From assembly GCA_020524525.2 (NCBI GenBank), contig CP129018.1:2112115-2176114 (forward strand): a DNA stretch of 64,000 bases, written 5' to 3'. Both the position numbers and the translations under genes were made by a program. Under the pieces are notes generated by a model that was given only the letters and a program-made list of their open reading frames with translations, did not search any database and was not told the origin of the DNA. This document shows positions 17,969-26,586 of the stretch, one piece after another. Each line of letters opens with the position of its first letter. The first letter of the stretch is position 1. This DNA comes from Bacillus tianshenii. GTDB taxonomy: Bacteria; Bacillota; Bacilli; Bacillales; Bacillaceae_N.

Positions 17969-18531
17969 CTGCACATCCAAACCTTTTTATTTGTAATAAG
18001 TGTCTCTACTGCAAGATCATATTGTTCTGTCGGTATGTAGGTTAACACTTGAATTTCAAAGGCAAGTGCTGCTGTTCGATTCTGATATCCTTCTAAGAAA
18101 CGATCATAATATCCCCCACCAAAGCCAAGTCGATATCCCCTTTCGTCAAAACATAGCCCCGGAACAACAAGTAAATCAATATCATTTTTATCAACCCGTT
18201 CTGTTTCATGCGAAATTGGCTCATAAAGACCTGCATATGCCTCTTCTAATTGAGAGGAGCTCGTAAACAGATGAAAATTCATTTTTCTCTCTGACGGTAT
18301 ACACTTCGGAACAGCAACACCTTTTCCTGCTTTCCACGCATGCTCAATAATCGACCATGTATTAACTTCACTAGGCATCGGCACAGTGATTCCGATTGTA
18401 TTCGCATCCTTATAAAACGGGTGATCGACTAATTTTTCAGTAATACACTGCGACCACACTTTATGTGTTTCAACTGTTATTTGATTTAATCGTTGCTTCA
18501 TTCGTCGACGGAATTGCTTTTTCTCATCCAT
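17965..18531 (-). CDS. yqgN: 5-formyltetrahydrofolate cyclo-ligase
   Basis: A 188-residue protein with the basic N-terminal ATP-binding segment (KKQFRRRMKQRL), the substrate block MPSEVNTW and the C-terminal signature GFGGGYYDRFL. It converts 5-formyl-THF to 5,10-methenyl-THF with ATP. The start at 18531 follows AAAGGACG; the frame to 18600 lacks a site. It forms an operon with the DUF92 gene. Confidence 0.9.
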   Translation of the reverse strand: MDEKKQFRRRMKQRLNQITVETHKVWSQCITEKLVDHPFYKDANTIGITVPMPSEVNTWSIIEHAWKAGKGVAVPKCIPSERKMNFHLFTSSSQLEEAYAGLYEPISHETERVDKNDIDLLVVPGLCFDERGYRLGFGGGYYDRFLEGYQNRTAALAFEIQVLTYIPTEQYDLAVETLITNKKVWMCR

Positions 18532-18766
18532 TGGGAACGTCCTTTCAACCTGATTTCTTTCATTATAACTGATCCAGGTTCGCTTGAATCGGAAAAACAA
18601 GTGAGTCTTTCGTTTCAGCTAATTCTAATCCACTTCTAAAAAATGAATAAATTGTCAGTATCATATGCAAATGGATGCCTGTTAGAATTGGGACAAATCT
18701 TGATAGACACAAATACTTCTGTCGTTCTTGATTGATGAAACTAAATTTTTTTGAGGGGTGACAAAC

Positions 18767-19279
18767 GTGAGAATGATGATGACAATATTGTTGCTTAGTT
18801 CAATGATATTGTCCGGGTGCGCAGCGCAAGCCACACAGCCAAACGATTGGAACGAAACAGAAAGCTTTACGGCAGAAGGAAAACAATCGTACGAATTAAA
18901 AGGACATGAAGGTGAAATCGCGTTTCTAGACAGTGGAGAATTTGTTGCAAATGAACCAAAGCAAACAAAATGGTTCTTCTGGAACAATGAAGACGTAAAA
19001 GTAAAGAAACAAAACTTTAAGCTTGTCGGTATTCAAAAGCTCGACGGTAAAAAAGAAAAATTGCTTGTCCATAAAAATAATGCAAAGGTATGGGCAACTG
19101 AAATTCAAGAAGCATCAAAATCAAGAAACATTGGAACGACCATTCAATCTATTATAAGCGCAGATGCTTCGCAACCCGTCTTAATGTCCTTCCCATCCCC
19201 CGGGCTGTGGAAATTAAAAGCTTATGTGAATGATAAGCTTTACGGAACGATTATTGTCGATGTCAAACAACGTAAATAA
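18767..19279 (+). CDS. Hypothetical lipoprotein
   Basis: A 170-residue protein with a lipoprotein signal peptide and lipobox LSGC (Cys about 18). The GTG at 18767 is six bases after GAGGGGTG. The mature domain is beta-rich and ends in SPGLWKLKAYVNDKLYGTIIVDVK, an Ig-like strand pattern reminiscent of secreted DUF4871-type proteins, though I am not certain of the family. It is surface-anchored; role unknown. Confidence 0.65.
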   Translation: MRMMMTILLLSSMILSGCAAQATQPNDWNETESFTAEGKQSYELKGHEGEIAFLDSGEFVANEPKQTKWFFWNNEDVKVKKQNFKLVGIQKLDGKKEKLLVHKNNAKVWATEIQEASKSRNIGTTIQSIISADASQPVLMSFPSPGLWKLKAYVNDKLYGTIIVDVKQRK

Positions 19280-19296
19280 ATAAATGAATTCCGAGA

Positions 19297-19337
19297 CCCG
19301 CATACCCTTTCTAAAATAAAGGATGCGGGTTTCTTTT
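19297..19337 (+). terminator. Terminator of the lipoprotein gene
   Basis: Stem CCCGCAT/ATGCGGG extended by CCTTT/AAAGG, then TTTCTTTT. Confidence 0.8.
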
Positions 19338-19407
19338 ATAAAGGCACAACTCAAGCTCTACTTGTATATTCTAGGTATGAAGTTTAAATGCGAGAGGAGT
19401 TTCATCA

Positions 19408-19905
19408 ATGCCTAAAGCAAGTGGAACATTTTTCATTTATACCGTTCAATCAGGGGATACACTTTATTCAATTGCAAAAAGACTCGGAAGTAGTGTCAAA
19501 CAAATCGAACAACAAAATTCACTCTATCCCCCGTTCACTGATCCGAGCTTAATTTTTCCCGGCCAAGTTCTGGTCGTTTCTAATCAACAGCAATCAACTG
19601 ATCAAGTATTTTACATTGTGAACGCAGGTGATCATTTATATTCGATTTCAACTCGCTTTTCTTCTACTGTAGAACAAATGTTACAGCTTAACCCCGAAAT
19701 TTCCGATCCAAATGTCATTTATATTAACCAAATGCTTCGGGTACCTGCTCAAGTGCACATCGTGTCTGCAGGCGATTCATTATATGACATTGCAAGAAAA
19801 TATAACGTCGCATTAGAAGCGCTCATTAAGGCAAACAACGCCCGTGCAAGCTTCTCACCCGATGTCATCTACCCCGGTTACGCTGTTATTATCCCACGCG
19901 CCTAA
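19408..19905 (+). CDS. Protein of three LysM domains
   Basis: A 165-residue protein made of three LysM modules (about 10-57, 67-113, 114-163), each starting with a Y/H-x-V-x-x-G-D pattern. It has no signal peptide and no catalytic domain. LysM modules bind peptidoglycan or chitin-like glycans. Such stand-alone LysM proteins without a signal are common spore-coat or cortex-associated proteins in bacilli (inference). GAGAGGAG precedes the ATG. Monocistronic. Confidence 0.8.
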   Translation: MPKASGTFFIYTVQSGDTLYSIAKRLGSSVKQIEQQNSLYPPFTDPSLIFPGQVLVVSNQQQSTDQVFYIVNAGDHLYSISTRFSSTVEQMLQLNPEISDPNVIYINQMLRVPAQVHIVSAGDSLYDIARKYNVALEALIKANNARASFSPDVIYPGYAVIIPRA

Positions 19906-19914
19906 AAGAGACCC

Positions 19915-19948
19915 ACTTCCTGAGTTGAACTTCAGGAAGTCTTTTTTA
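19915..19948 (+). terminator. Terminator of the LysM gene
   Basis: Stem ACTTCCTGA/TTCAGGAAGT followed by CTTTTTT. Confidence 0.85.
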
Positions 19949-20059
19949 CAAAATTTTAACATATTATCCATAGAAAAATAATGATGATTGTACTAGTATA
20001 AAAGTTTGATGGACATTAGAGGATGGGGTTCTTCTAATTTACATATACGGGGGTATATG

Positions 20060-22036
20060 ATGTCTTTCAAATTCAAGCTAGTCATTTTGTTCATACTAAT
20101 CGCAATGGTGCCATTAGTAGTTAGTTCAACCATTTTGTCTCAACGTTCAAATCATGGTTTTGAACAGATGATTGAAGAAAATACAGAACAATCAATCTCT
20201 GTCGCCAACTATTATTTTGAACAGAAAGCAAACGAAGCACTAGACTTAGCACAACGTTATGCTGCAAATGAAGCGTTTCTTTCAGCCTTCAAACGTGGGG
20301 AACGTGCTTCACTTGATGCTCAAATTGCACCGATTTACGAGATTCTAAATGAGAATCAAGGTGTAACAGTATTTGAATTTGGTGACAAAAACGGAACAGT
20401 CTTCACACGTGGTCATCATCCTGGGAAATTTGGTGACGACAAAAGCAGCAACAGTTCAATCCAAACAGCTCTAAGCGGAGACACAGTAAAAGGCTTTGAG
20501 TTCGGAAGCAGCGGATTAGCTGTTCGAGCGTTTGTACCGCTTCAAGCTGATGGTGAAATCCTCGGTACATTTCAAATTGGCTTTAACTTTAATGACCAGC
20601 TCCTCAGAGATATCCAACAAGCCATTTCTGGAGATGTATCACTCTATGAAAGAGACATCTTAGTGAAAACCTCAAATGAATCAGAGAAGCAGCGACTGAA
20701 TAAACAGCTTGCTAATCCAGCCATTTTCGAAAGCGTGGCTCAGGGAGACACGGTAAAAATCAACGAAGAAGAGCAGCATGCCTACCATATCTTCTATCCT
20801 TTGTACGACCCAGCAGGAGAAGTAGTAGAAGGAATGATTGAGCTGACATATGATACGTCACAAATCAATCAGCTACAAACAAACACAAAAATGACCGTGC
20901 TTACTATTTTACTTGTCACATTGTTAGTAGCGCTTATTATAGCGTTTACTTTTGCAAGGACGATATCAAAGCCGATTAACTTATTGCGAGATTTCTTCGT
21001 TAACATTGCCGAAAATGGTGACTTAACAAAACAAATCCAAATTGAACGCCGTGATGAAATCGGCCAATTAGTACGGGCAAGCAACACTTTTATTCAGCAC
21101 GTCCATTCGATTGTCTCAAGCGTTTTAACCAATGCTAATAAAGTGGCAGAGGTGTCACTACAGTTTATGCACAGTGCTGAAACAACAGAAAAATCAACCG
21201 ACCAAATTGCGACGATAATTAATGAAGTTGCTCATGGCACGACAAAGCAATCGTCTCATACTACTGAAATATTAGAAATGATGCAAAAGAATGTAACACA
21301 AGTCGAACGTGGTAAAGAAAAGGTATGCAACACGACGACAAATGCAAAAAGTTCAACCACTACAGCCTATGCAGGAGAAGAAGCTATCCAAGAAGCCATT
21401 AAACAATTAGCAACTGTAAAAGAAACCGTTTCTTCTGTCTCTTCTTCCATCCATTCATTAGGTAAGCGTTCAGAAGAAATCGGTAATATCATCACGGTTA
21501 TTACATCATTAGCTGAACAAACAAACTTGCTGGCATTAAATGCAGCAATTGAAGCAGCCCGTGCTGGTGAACATGGAAAAGGCTTTGCAGTCGTTGCAGA
21601 AGAGGTTCGTAAATTAGCGGAACAATCCAATCAATCTGCACAACAAATTACCGGACTTGTTCATGCTATCCAAGCGGAAACAGCAGAAACTGTACACATA
21701 ATGGAAGACAATCTAGAGGCGGTCGAATCACAAGCTAACCTTATCCATAAAGGCGAACATTCCCTTAAAGAAATTGTTCATCAAGTAGAGGAAACCGAGC
21801 GTGCCGCAAAAGAAATCGAAGAGGTCTTCACGCTTATTCAACAAAACTCAAACTATGTTTTTGAGGCAATTGAAGGAATTTCAAGCATCAGTCAACAGTC
21901 AGCTGCTTCCTCTCAAGAAGTAGCCGCTGCTGCAGAGGAACAAACAGCAACTGTACAAGAAGTCACTGCGTCTTCCCATCACCTAGCCGAAACTGCCGAA
22001 CGATTGAAACAAGAAGTAAGCAAATTTAATGTTTAA
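20060..22036 (+). CDS. Methyl-accepting chemotaxis protein
   Basis: A 658-residue receptor: membrane segment (about 6-26), an extracellular Cache-type sensor (27-285), a second membrane segment (about 290-312), HAMP, then a long signalling coiled coil with the conserved tip [21 protein letters not shown]. The start is the second ATG of ATGATG after GGGGGT; the longer frame from 20006 lacks a site. It would signal through CheW/CheA. Ligand unknown. Monocistronic, with no chemotaxis genes beside it. Confidence 0.9.
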   Translation: MSFKFKLVILFILIAMVPLVVSSTILSQRSNHGFEQMIEENTEQSISVANYYFEQKANEALDLAQRYAANEAFLSAFKRGERASLDAQIAPIYEILNENQGVTVFEFGDKNGTVFTRGHHPGKFGDDKSSNSSIQTALSGDTVKGFEFGSSGLAVRAFVPLQADGEILGTFQIGFNFNDQLLRDIQQAISGDVSLYERDILVKTSNESEKQRLNKQLANPAIFESVAQGDTVKINEEEQHAYHIFYPLYDPAGEVVEGMIELTYDTSQINQLQTNTKMTVLTILLVTLLVALIIAFTFARTISKPINLLRDFFVNIAENGDLTKQIQIERRDEIGQLVRASNTFIQHVHSIVSSVLTNANKVAEVSLQFMHSAETTEKSTDQIATIINEVAHGTTKQSSHTTEILEMMQKNVTQVERGKEKVCNTTTNAKSSTTTAYAGEEAIQEAIKQLATVKETVSSVSSSIHSLGKRSEEIGNIITVITSLAEQTNLLALNAAIEAARAGEHGKGFAVVAEEVRKLAEQSNQSAQQITGLVHAIQAETAETVHIMEDNLEAVESQANLIHKGEHSLKEIVHQVEETERAAKEIEEVFTLIQQNSNYVFEAIEGISSISQQSAASSQEVAAAAEEQTATVQEVTASSHHLAETAERLKQEVSKFNV

Positions 22037-22040
22037 AAGA

Positions 22041-22071
22041 AGCCAGCAAGAATAAATATCTTGCTGGCTTC
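22041..22071. terminator. Bidirectional terminator
   Basis: Stem AGCCAGCAAG/CTTGCTGGCT between the convergent chemoreceptor and DUF202 genes; the T-run is better on the minus strand. Confidence 0.6.
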
Positions 22072-22089
22072 AAATGCTTTCGAGCATAT

Positions 22090-22461
22090 TCATAGGGTAA
22101 ATGTAAATAAATACAACGCAAAAATTAAAATGATACAAACCGTCAAAATCGTCAGCAGCCAAACAAAATAGCTTGATGCTTTAAAGGTTTGGTCATTAAT
22201 TTGTTTCGTTTTCCTAAAGTAGCTAAATGTGGCCACTAAAATCGTAATAATTCCAATGATAAAAGAGATCAAACCGATGGCATTTGCAACTAGATCTCCT
22301 ACTCTTGTGAACGATGCTTCCATCGTGTAGTGAAGATTTGTAATTAAAAAGCCAATCCCAATCACCGCAATGGCCGTGCGAACCCATGCTAAATAAGTTC
22401 GTTCATTTGCTAAATGCTGCTGGATATACTTTGAGTCTACCGTTGTTTTTTTCTCACTCAT
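22090..22461 (-). CDS. DUF202 (YidH-like) membrane protein
   Basis: A 123-residue protein with the DUF202 signature LANERTYLAWVRTAIAVIGIGF and three membrane helices. The domain is also found at the C terminus of eukaryotic VTC polyphosphate synthases; the function of the stand-alone protein is unknown. AAGGTG precedes the ATG. Confidence 0.85.
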   Translation of the reverse strand: MSEKKTTVDSKYIQQHLANERTYLAWVRTAIAVIGIGFLITNLHYTMEASFTRVGDLVANAIGLISFIIGIITILVATFSYFRKTKQINDQTFKASSYFVWLLTILTVCIILIFALYLFTFTL

Positions 22462-22682
22462 TTTTTCACCTTCATTAAAAAAGTTCCTAGTACCTCCCCT
22501 AGTATAACCTATAAGGATAAAATGTTAACTATTTTGCTTGCCTTTACTGATAACCACTTATTATATTTTCCCCCATTCCATAACGAACAACCAATATAAA
22601 TATCTTTTTTTCAATGATGAATGTTTCATTTTAGAAAGGGAAGGAGACTATTAGACGAATATTAAGAAGGAGAGTGCGTATA

Positions 22683-23288
22683 ATGGAAGAATGGATGACG
22701 AAATTTATTGAACAATACGGTTATCTCGGAATCTTTCTATTGATTGCATTAGAGAATATCTTCCCTCCTATCCCTTCTGAAGTGATTCTTCCGTTTGGTG
22801 GGTTTATGACAACGAAAGCAGACCTACATTTCCTCGGAGTGCTCGCTTCATCAACGACTGGTTCTGTTGTCGGTGCAATTGCCCTTTATGGCATTGGCTT
22901 ATTGCTAGATGTGGAACGGCTTGAAAAAATTATTGAGCGTTGGGGACATATTCTCCGGGTTCGTAAAAGTGATGTTTACAAAGCAGATAAGTGGTTTGAT
23001 CGGTATGGAAAACGGACGGTTTTCTTTTGCAGAATGGTCCCGCTTGTCAGAAGTCTTATTTCAATTCCTGCGGGTATGTCAAACATGAATTTTAAAATGT
23101 TTTTAACATTCACTACAGCTGGGACTTTAATATGGAACGCCCTATTAGTCGGAGCAGGCGTTGCTCTTGGGGAATCATGGCGAGAAATTCTAACCTATAC
23201 AGGAGCCTATTCAAAAATTGTCGCTGTCTTACTGGGGGTACTAATTATAATTGCAATTGTTTGGTATGTAAAACGCCATCGTTCGTAG
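22683..23288 (+). CDS. DedA-family (VTT/SNARE-associated) membrane protein
   Basis: A 201-residue protein with the DedA N-terminal signature ENIFPPIPSEVILPFGG and the central FFCRMVPLVRSLISIPAGMSNM block, with four to five membrane segments. DedA proteins flip polyprenyl phosphates or phospholipids and support membrane potential; B. subtilis UptA and PetA are examples. The start at 22683 follows AAGGAGAG. The closest subgroup cannot be fixed by eye. Confidence 0.85.
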   Translation: MEEWMTKFIEQYGYLGIFLLIALENIFPPIPSEVILPFGGFMTTKADLHFLGVLASSTTGSVVGAIALYGIGLLLDVERLEKIIERWGHILRVRKSDVYKADKWFDRYGKRTVFFCRMVPLVRSLISIPAGMSNMNFKMFLTFTTAGTLIWNALLVGAGVALGESWREILTYTGAYSKIVAVLLGVLIIIAIVWYVKRHRS

Positions 23289-23383
23289 TTTTCGCGTCCG
23301 ACGAAGCAAAAGATTTGCCACATTCCTTCTGTCAATATTACGATGTGCATGATTACTTACATCATAAGAGAAGGATGTGTCGT

Positions 23384-24175
23384 ATGGATTTACAATTACA
23401 AGGAAAGTTAGTCCTCGTTACTGGCTCAACTCAAGGAATTGGAAAAGAAATTGCCGCTACATTTGTACGTGAAGGCGCAAGAGTCGTAGTTAATGGACGT
23501 ACAGCTGAAAAAGTAGAACAAGTCGTGAAAGAACTCTCTAAATGCGGAGAAGTTCACGGTGTCGCTGCTGATCTTGCAACAGCAGATGGAGCCGAGAAGC
23601 TTATTCGAAAAGTTGATGAGCTTGGTGAGCTCGACGTCCTTGTAAATAACACAGCCTTTTTCGAGGTGAAACAGCTTGAAGATGTGACAGAAGAAGAGTG
23701 GATGGATTATTTCCAAACTAATATTATGAGTGTGGTACGGCTCTCTCGTCACTTCTTACCAAAGATGCTAAAACGTGATACAGGCCGTATTCTAAATATT
23801 TCGAGCGAAGCAGGGGTCAAACCATTAGCACAAATGATTCCATACTCCACTACAAAAGGGGCCGTTAACTCCCTAACACGTGGATTAGCTGAGCGAACGA
23901 AAGGTACAAACGTAACAGTCAATGATGTACTTCCTGGACCAACATGGACAGAAGGCGTAGCAAACTTCATGAAAGGCGCTGCAGAAGATGCAGGCGAAGA
24001 CCTCGAATCATTCACAAAAAACTATTTCAAAAACAATGAACCGACTTCGCTTATCCAGCGCTTCGGCACAGTAGAAGAAGTTGCAAGCACAGTTGTCTTC
24101 CTAGCTTCCCCGCACGCTTCAGCTATTAATGGAGCAAGTCAGCGGGTCGAAGGTGGGATTATCCGCTCCATCTAG
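23384..24175 (+). CDS. Short-chain dehydrogenase/reductase
   Basis: A 263-residue classical SDR: cofactor motif TGSTQGIGKE, NNTAF in place of NNAG, catalytic Ser in ISSEAG, and Y-x-x-x-K in YSTTKGA. The R residues after the glycine motif (VVVNGRTAEK) suggest NADP(H). The start at 23384 follows AGAAGGATG by six bases; an in-frame extension to 23132 merely runs through the dedA gene. Substrate unknown. Confidence 0.85.
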   Translation: MDLQLQGKLVLVTGSTQGIGKEIAATFVREGARVVVNGRTAEKVEQVVKELSKCGEVHGVAADLATADGAEKLIRKVDELGELDVLVNNTAFFEVKQLEDVTEEEWMDYFQTNIMSVVRLSRHFLPKMLKRDTGRILNISSEAGVKPLAQMIPYSTTKGAVNSLTRGLAERTKGTNVTVNDVLPGPTWTEGVANFMKGAAEDAGEDLESFTKNYFKNNEPTSLIQRFGTVEEVASTVVFLASPHASAINGASQRVEGGIIRSI

Positions 24176-24185
24176 CATACAAGCT

Positions 24186-24212
24186 GCACAGCAGGCAAAC
24201 GTTCTGCTGTGC
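24186..24212 (+). terminator. Terminator of the SDR gene
   Basis: Stem GCACAGCAG/CTGCTGTGC; the T-run after it is weak. Confidence 0.6.
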
Positions 24213-24217
24213 TATAT

Positions 24218-24688
24218 TTATGCCTTAATATAACCTGGAATCTCTGCTTGTAAATAAAGCTCTTCTCCAGAACGTCCATCTGCTGGATACAGCGCTGTGC
24301 GAAGCTCCAGTCCTAACTCTAACAAATCTATCTCAAAGGAAAGAAGGATCGCTATTAACCTTTCTGTAACAACCTTAACCTCCTCAGCTGTTTGAATGCT
24401 TGATAAAACAACAACAAACATATTATCGCAACAGGACAACAACTGATCACTCTCTCGAATATTCTGTTTGACTGCTTCCCCTAAAGCTGACATGCCTCCG
24501 GAAATTCGCTGCTGTAATTGTGCAAGCTGATGACAAGTTATTATAATGAGCGCTCCCTCTCTCTGTTGATGAAACGCTTCGTTCAAGTTATTTATTAAAT
24601 GATTTTTATTAAGAAAGTGCTCCTCATACTTTACCCCAATCAAGGTGTCTCCCATCCTTCCTCTGTTCAATAATTCTGTTAAGTTCAT
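24218..24688 (-). CDS. Degenerate GGDEF-domain protein
   Basis: A roughly 156-residue protein whose pattern follows a diguanylate cyclase domain (helix NHLINNLNEAF, strand ALIIITC, LGEAVKQNIRESDQLLSCCDNMFVVVL, YPADGRSGEELYLQAE). The catalytic GGDEF loop is replaced by SCCDN, so it should be inactive. The ATG at 24688 is the best available start but has only a weak ribosome site; starts at MGD or TTG further in cannot be excluded. It is divergent from csbD. Confidence 0.6.
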   Translation of the reverse strand: MNLTELLNRGRMGDTLIGVKYEEHFLNKNHLINNLNEAFHQQREGALIIITCHQLAQLQQRISGGMSALGEAVKQNIRESDQLLSCCDNMFVVVLSSIQTAEEVKVVTERLIAILLSFEIDLLELGLELRTALYPADGRSGEELYLQAEIPGYIKA

Positions 24689-24762
24689 ATTACTATATTT
24701 TTTCAAATAATTGATAGTAAAAATACTATATACGCTAAATGTAGGGGTAATTTTTTGAGTTT

Positions 24763-24788
24763 GTTTGATTGACACAATGAGCGGGTAA
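24763..24788 (+). promoter_or_regulatory. SigB-type promoter of csbD
   Basis: GTTTGA (24763-24768), 14 bp spacer, GGGTAA (24783-24788), close to the SigB consensus GTTTAA-N12-15-GGGTAW, 39 bp before the csbD start. Confidence 0.7.
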
Positions 24789-24827
24789 ACCAAAACCAAC
24801 ACATCATAAGAAAGGAGCATTTCATTT

Positions 24828-25007
24828 ATGGGCGATAATAAAGGACTAAGCGATAAAGTAAAAGGCAATGTTTCTAAGGCAAAAGGCGAGGTTAAAGACC
24901 AAGTCGGTAATGCAGCTGATAAACCGCACCTTCAGCAGGAAGGGAAACGTGATAAAGACAAAGGTAGATATCAAGAAAAACGCGGAGAACTAAAGGACAA
25001 ATATTAA
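24828..25007 (+). CDS. csbD: CsbD-family general stress protein
   Basis: A 59-residue, very hydrophilic, Lys/Gly/Asp-rich protein with the CsbD pattern GLSDKVKGNVSKAKGEVKDQVGN and a second K-D-K-G-R-x-Q-x-x-R-G-E-L-K-D motif. AAAGGAG precedes the ATG. CsbD in B. subtilis is a SigB-dependent stress protein of unknown biochemical role, and the upstream promoter here also fits SigB. It is below the length of many ORF screens. Confidence 0.85.
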   Translation: MGDNKGLSDKVKGNVSKAKGEVKDQVGNAADKPHLQQEGKRDKDKGRYQEKRGELKDKY

Positions 25008-25013
25008 TGCAAT

Positions 25014-25047
25014 CAAGCCGCCTGTATACATAAAGGCGGCTTGTTTT
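25014..25047 (+). terminator. Terminator of csbD
   Basis: Stem CAAGCCGCC/GGCGGCTTG followed by TTTTAG. Confidence 0.85.
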
Positions 25048-25137
25048 AGCTTCTTTCATTGATTAAATTCCCCCCTCTTCCCCCTCTCCATTTCTTTTTC
25101 ACTTTACTAAAACCCTTTGTTCTTTTAGATTGGAAAT

Positions 25138-25163
25138 TGATCTTTTTTCTATTTCATATCGTA
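25138..25163 (+). promoter_or_regulatory. Candidate ECF promoter of the sigma gene (autoregulation)
   Basis: TGATCT (25138-25143), 16 bp, CGTA (25160-25163). The same element with the same spacing stands before the secreted-protein gene (26522-26547). Confidence 0.6.
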
Positions 25164-25211
25164 TTTATACTAAATACTCTATAATAAGGGCAACCAAATT
25201 AAAAGGAGCTA

Positions 25212-25772
25212 ATGCTGTTGAAAGAGGATAACATACTCGTACAAAAAGTTGCTCAGGGCGACCAACATGCGCTCGAAACCTTATATGACAGGTATGAATC
25301 CCTGCTTTACTCATTTTTGATGAAAATGACTGGGCGGGCGGACCTTGCTGAAGAAGTGATTCAAGAGGTCTTCTTCAAGCTGTGGCGAAAGAAAGTCCAC
25401 TTTAACCCAGCGAAAGGGAAATTTTCGAGCTGGCTCTTGTCAGTTACCCGTAATCAATGCATTGATCTGATGCGAAAACGTAAAATCACCTATGAATATA
25501 CAGAAGAACAAGATGCACTACAGGTTGATTCAGCAAACATAGAAAAAACAGTTGTTTGGAAAGAAAAACAACAATTCGTTCAGCACTGTATTGAAGCATT
25601 AAAAGCTGATCAACGCGAAACGGTTGAATCATTTTACTATCAAGGCTTTACACAAAAGGACATTGCTCAGCGTATTAACATTCCACCTGGGACGGTCAAA
25701 AGCCGACTTCGCTTAGCACTCAAACATCTGAAAGACTGTCTGACTAAGAAGGGGGTGTCCCTAAGTGACTGA
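25212..25772 (+). CDS. ECF-type RNA polymerase sigma factor
   Basis: A 186-residue group 4 sigma factor: region 2 (about 20-90, with LAEEVIQEVFFKLW and SWLLSVTRNQCIDLMRKRK) and region 4 (about 125-180, FYYQGFTQKDIAQRINIPPGTVKSRLRLALKHL). The next gene is an RskA-type anti-sigma factor overlapping by eight bases, so this belongs to the SigK/RskA-type ECF pairs. AAAGGAG precedes the ATG; a TTG two codons downstream has better spacing. Probably autoregulated. Confidence 0.9.
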   Translation: MLLKEDNILVQKVAQGDQHALETLYDRYESLLYSFLMKMTGRADLAEEVIQEVFFKLWRKKVHFNPAKGKFSSWLLSVTRNQCIDLMRKRKITYEYTEEQDALQVDSANIEKTVVWKEKQQFVQHCIEALKADQRETVESFYYQGFTQKDIAQRINIPPGTVKSRLRLALKHLKDCLTKKGVSLSD

Positions 25773-26472
25773 AAAACAGCAATGCCACCAACTACTTGAT
25801 TATTACAACCGTGCCTTAACCCTTAAAGAGCATGAAGAATTCGAAAAACATTTAGAAACATGTGCTGATTGTAAGCAAGCACTACAGGAGCTTGAGGAAT
25901 TACATGACATTATGCCTTACGCAAGCCCTTCTCTTACCCCACCGAAGCAAATGAAGGAGAGAATTTTCTCAAATATCCTTGGTGACGAACTACAAGAAAA
26001 GAAACGAAAAAGGGTTATTTTCAAAGGATTAAACCCATTACTAGTAGCATGCTTGCTTCTATCATTGCTTGGAAACTTGTGGGCTTATGTAAGTCTTACA
26101 AGTGAAGAAGCACCAGAAGAAGCAGTCCAAGTTATCAATACAAACAAACGAGTAGCGCTTAACCCGATGGATAACCAAGGTCAAGGTGCTGCAGCTCTTA
26201 TCGAAAACGGCCAACAGCGCCAGCTTGTGGTAGAAGTGTCAGGCATGCCGCAAACAAAAGGCGATGAAACATTGCAGGTCTGGCTATTAAAAGACGGAAA
26301 GCCATACCGTTCAGGAACCTTTGTGCCAAATAATGCTGGTGAAGGTGCTGTCGTCTTCACGCTGGATAAAACGATGGCAGAGCAAGAATGGGACACAGTG
26401 GCCATTACCCATGAGCCGACACCAACAAGTGAAACACCACAAGGCCAAATGCTTATGGCAAGTGATTTTTAA
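25765..26472 (+). CDS. RskA-type membrane anti-sigma factor with zinc-binding ZAS domain
   Basis: A 235-residue protein. The N-terminal cytoplasmic ZAS domain has H29-x3-C33-x2-C36 (preceded by a candidate fourth ligand in C7-H8). One membrane helix follows at about 90-112, then an extracellular RskA domain (about 130-235) with LVVEVSGMPQTKGDETLQVWLLKDG. It should hold the sigma factor at the membrane until an external or redox signal triggers release. The GTG start lies inside the sigma gene end, after GAAGGGGGTG. Translationally coupled. Confidence 0.88.
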   Translation: MTEKQQCHQLLDYYNRALTLKEHEEFEKHLETCADCKQALQELEELHDIMPYASPSLTPPKQMKERIFSNILGDELQEKKRKRVIFKGLNPLLVACLLLSLLGNLWAYVSLTSEEAPEEAVQVINTNKRVALNPMDNQGQGAAALIENGQQRQLVVEVSGMPQTKGDETLQVWLLKDGKPYRSGTFVPNNAGEGAVVFTLDKTMAEQEWDTVAITHEPTPTSETPQGQMLMASDF

Positions 26473-26500
26473 GACGAACAATGTCGTTCGTCTTTTTTTT
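26471..26500 (+). terminator. Terminator of the sigma/anti-sigma operon
   Basis: Stem AGACGAACA/TGTCGTTCGTCT with a T8 tail just after the anti-sigma stop. The downstream gene therefore needs its own promoter. Confidence 0.85.
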
Positions 26501-26521
26501 TGAAAAAAATTTATTTTTGTG

Positions 26522-26547
26522 TGATCCAAATGAAATCTCCTTTCGTA
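26522..26547 (+). promoter_or_regulatory. Candidate ECF promoter of the tandem-repeat secreted protein
   Basis: TGATCC (26522-26527), 16 bp, CGTA (26544-26547), 40 bp before the GTG start. Matches the element before the sigma gene at nine of ten defined positions with the same spacing. Confidence 0.6.
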
Positions 26548-26586
26548 GGCTTAGTAGATTCTAAATTAAAAAGGAGAGGATTCATT

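Noticed and set aside
23132-23383. N-terminal extension of the SDR gene
   Set aside because: It is the third reading frame of the dedA end plus intergenic DNA; a ribosome site and a normal SDR N terminus lie at 23384.
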